Source: Cydia pomonella (taxonomy: Eukaryota > Arthropoda > Insecta > Lepidoptera > Tortricidae). From it: DNA of 64,000 nucleotides. The stretch spans positions 34,449,968-34,513,967 of the forward strand of contig NC_084704.1 of the NCBI RefSeq assembly GCF_033807575.1. Reading direction: 5' to 3'. The stretch's first letter is position 1, and each line of letters starts with the position of its first letter. The translations under genes were made by a program, and so were the position numbers. The notes beneath the pieces were generated by a model. That model ran no database searches. It was not told the origin of the DNA and saw only the letters and a list, made by a program, of their open reading frames with translations. This document shows positions 63,632 to 64,000 of this stretch, piece by piece.

Positions 63632-64000
63632 TTTTTTTTTTTTTTTTTTAAGGTTTTATAGTGTCATTTGAAGACACAGGGCCCTCGCTAATGATACGGG
63701 CGACCCTGTGTCCGTGGTGACATATGCGAAAAGCTGGTATGTTTTATGCGATGCCGGGTCCGGCATCACCATCAGTCAGTAGCGATGATGATGCTCGAGT
63801 TGAAGACCCGGCTTTATTGTTATGATTTCGATGGACCCATGGTCCCCGCATTCAGTACGGGCGGCCATGGGCCCAGGTTGAGTTTTGTGAAGTTGTTTCA
63901 TGTTTTAGTTTTAATTGTTGTGATTTTATTATGGTAAGGTTGAGATTTGTAAAGTTTGATTGTTGTGATTTTATTGTGGTAAAGATTGTTTTTATTTGGT
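63632..64000. other. Right edge of window: upstream FIG4 intron, unassigned sequence
   Basis: After the T run lies a GC-richer segment (acagggccctcgctaatgat, cccatggtccccgcattcag) and then repeated gattgttgtgattttatt-like words (about 63915 and 63958). It may be a retroelement end. The first FIG4 exon was not found here. Confidence 0.4.

Overview
The window is nuclear DNA from an insect, almost certainly a moth or butterfly. It is AT-rich and has intron-split eukaryotic genes with GT/AG splice sites in consistent phase. It is densely littered with short dispersed elements: tRNA-headed SINEs, hAT-type MITEs with 8-bp target duplications, long foldbacks and LINE tails. There is no prokaryotic or viral gene set. 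The assignment to Lepidoptera is inferred from repeat style and gene content, not from a database search.

Layout. (1) 950-12675, plus strand: the last four coding exons of an unrecognised gene (called gene P here), with low-complexity Pro/Ser and Ala/His/Pro stretches, a KVKF motif and a C-terminal YVEV. (2) 5501-6901, minus strand, nested in a gene P intron, and 17522-18871, minus strand: two intronless MFS sugar-transporter-like paralogues. (3) 22182-24532, minus strand: ubiquitin-ribosomal protein L40 fusion, divergently paired with (4) 25289-26940, plus strand: cytochrome c oxidase subunit 7A. (5) 26941-33059: a 6-kb stretch with no gene found. (6) 33060-36391, minus strand: synaptojanin as one intronless reading frame, broken by one missing base between its two phosphatase domains. 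(7) 38445-62921, minus strand: FIG4, the SAC-domain PI(3,5)P2 5-phosphatase, reconstructed from 13 exons. Only its first exon lies beyond the right edge. Two phosphoinositide phosphatases of the SAC family are therefore neighbours on the same strand.

The most unusual theme is exon-end duplication. In both gene P and FIG4 the 3' part of an exon, often with its 5' splice site, is duplicated into neighbouring downstream DNA. Cases: a 103-bp array of nine copies in gene P (11210-12120); a 208-bp array of nine copies in FIG4 (44600-46456); single or degenerate copies after gene P exons at 950-1101 and 3975-4341; copies after the FIG4 exon at 49830-50057; and a copy of part of the FIG4 terminal exon beyond its poly(A) signal. 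In both arrays, and in the single copy at 4749-4830, the copies can be read so that they are phase-interchangeable with the parent exon.

Mobile elements with clear boundaries include a 2.1-kb hAT-like element (8632-10747), three copies of one hAT-like MITE family, a SINE split by a LINE tail with a 13-bp target duplication (63083-63409), and LINE fragments in FIG4 introns.
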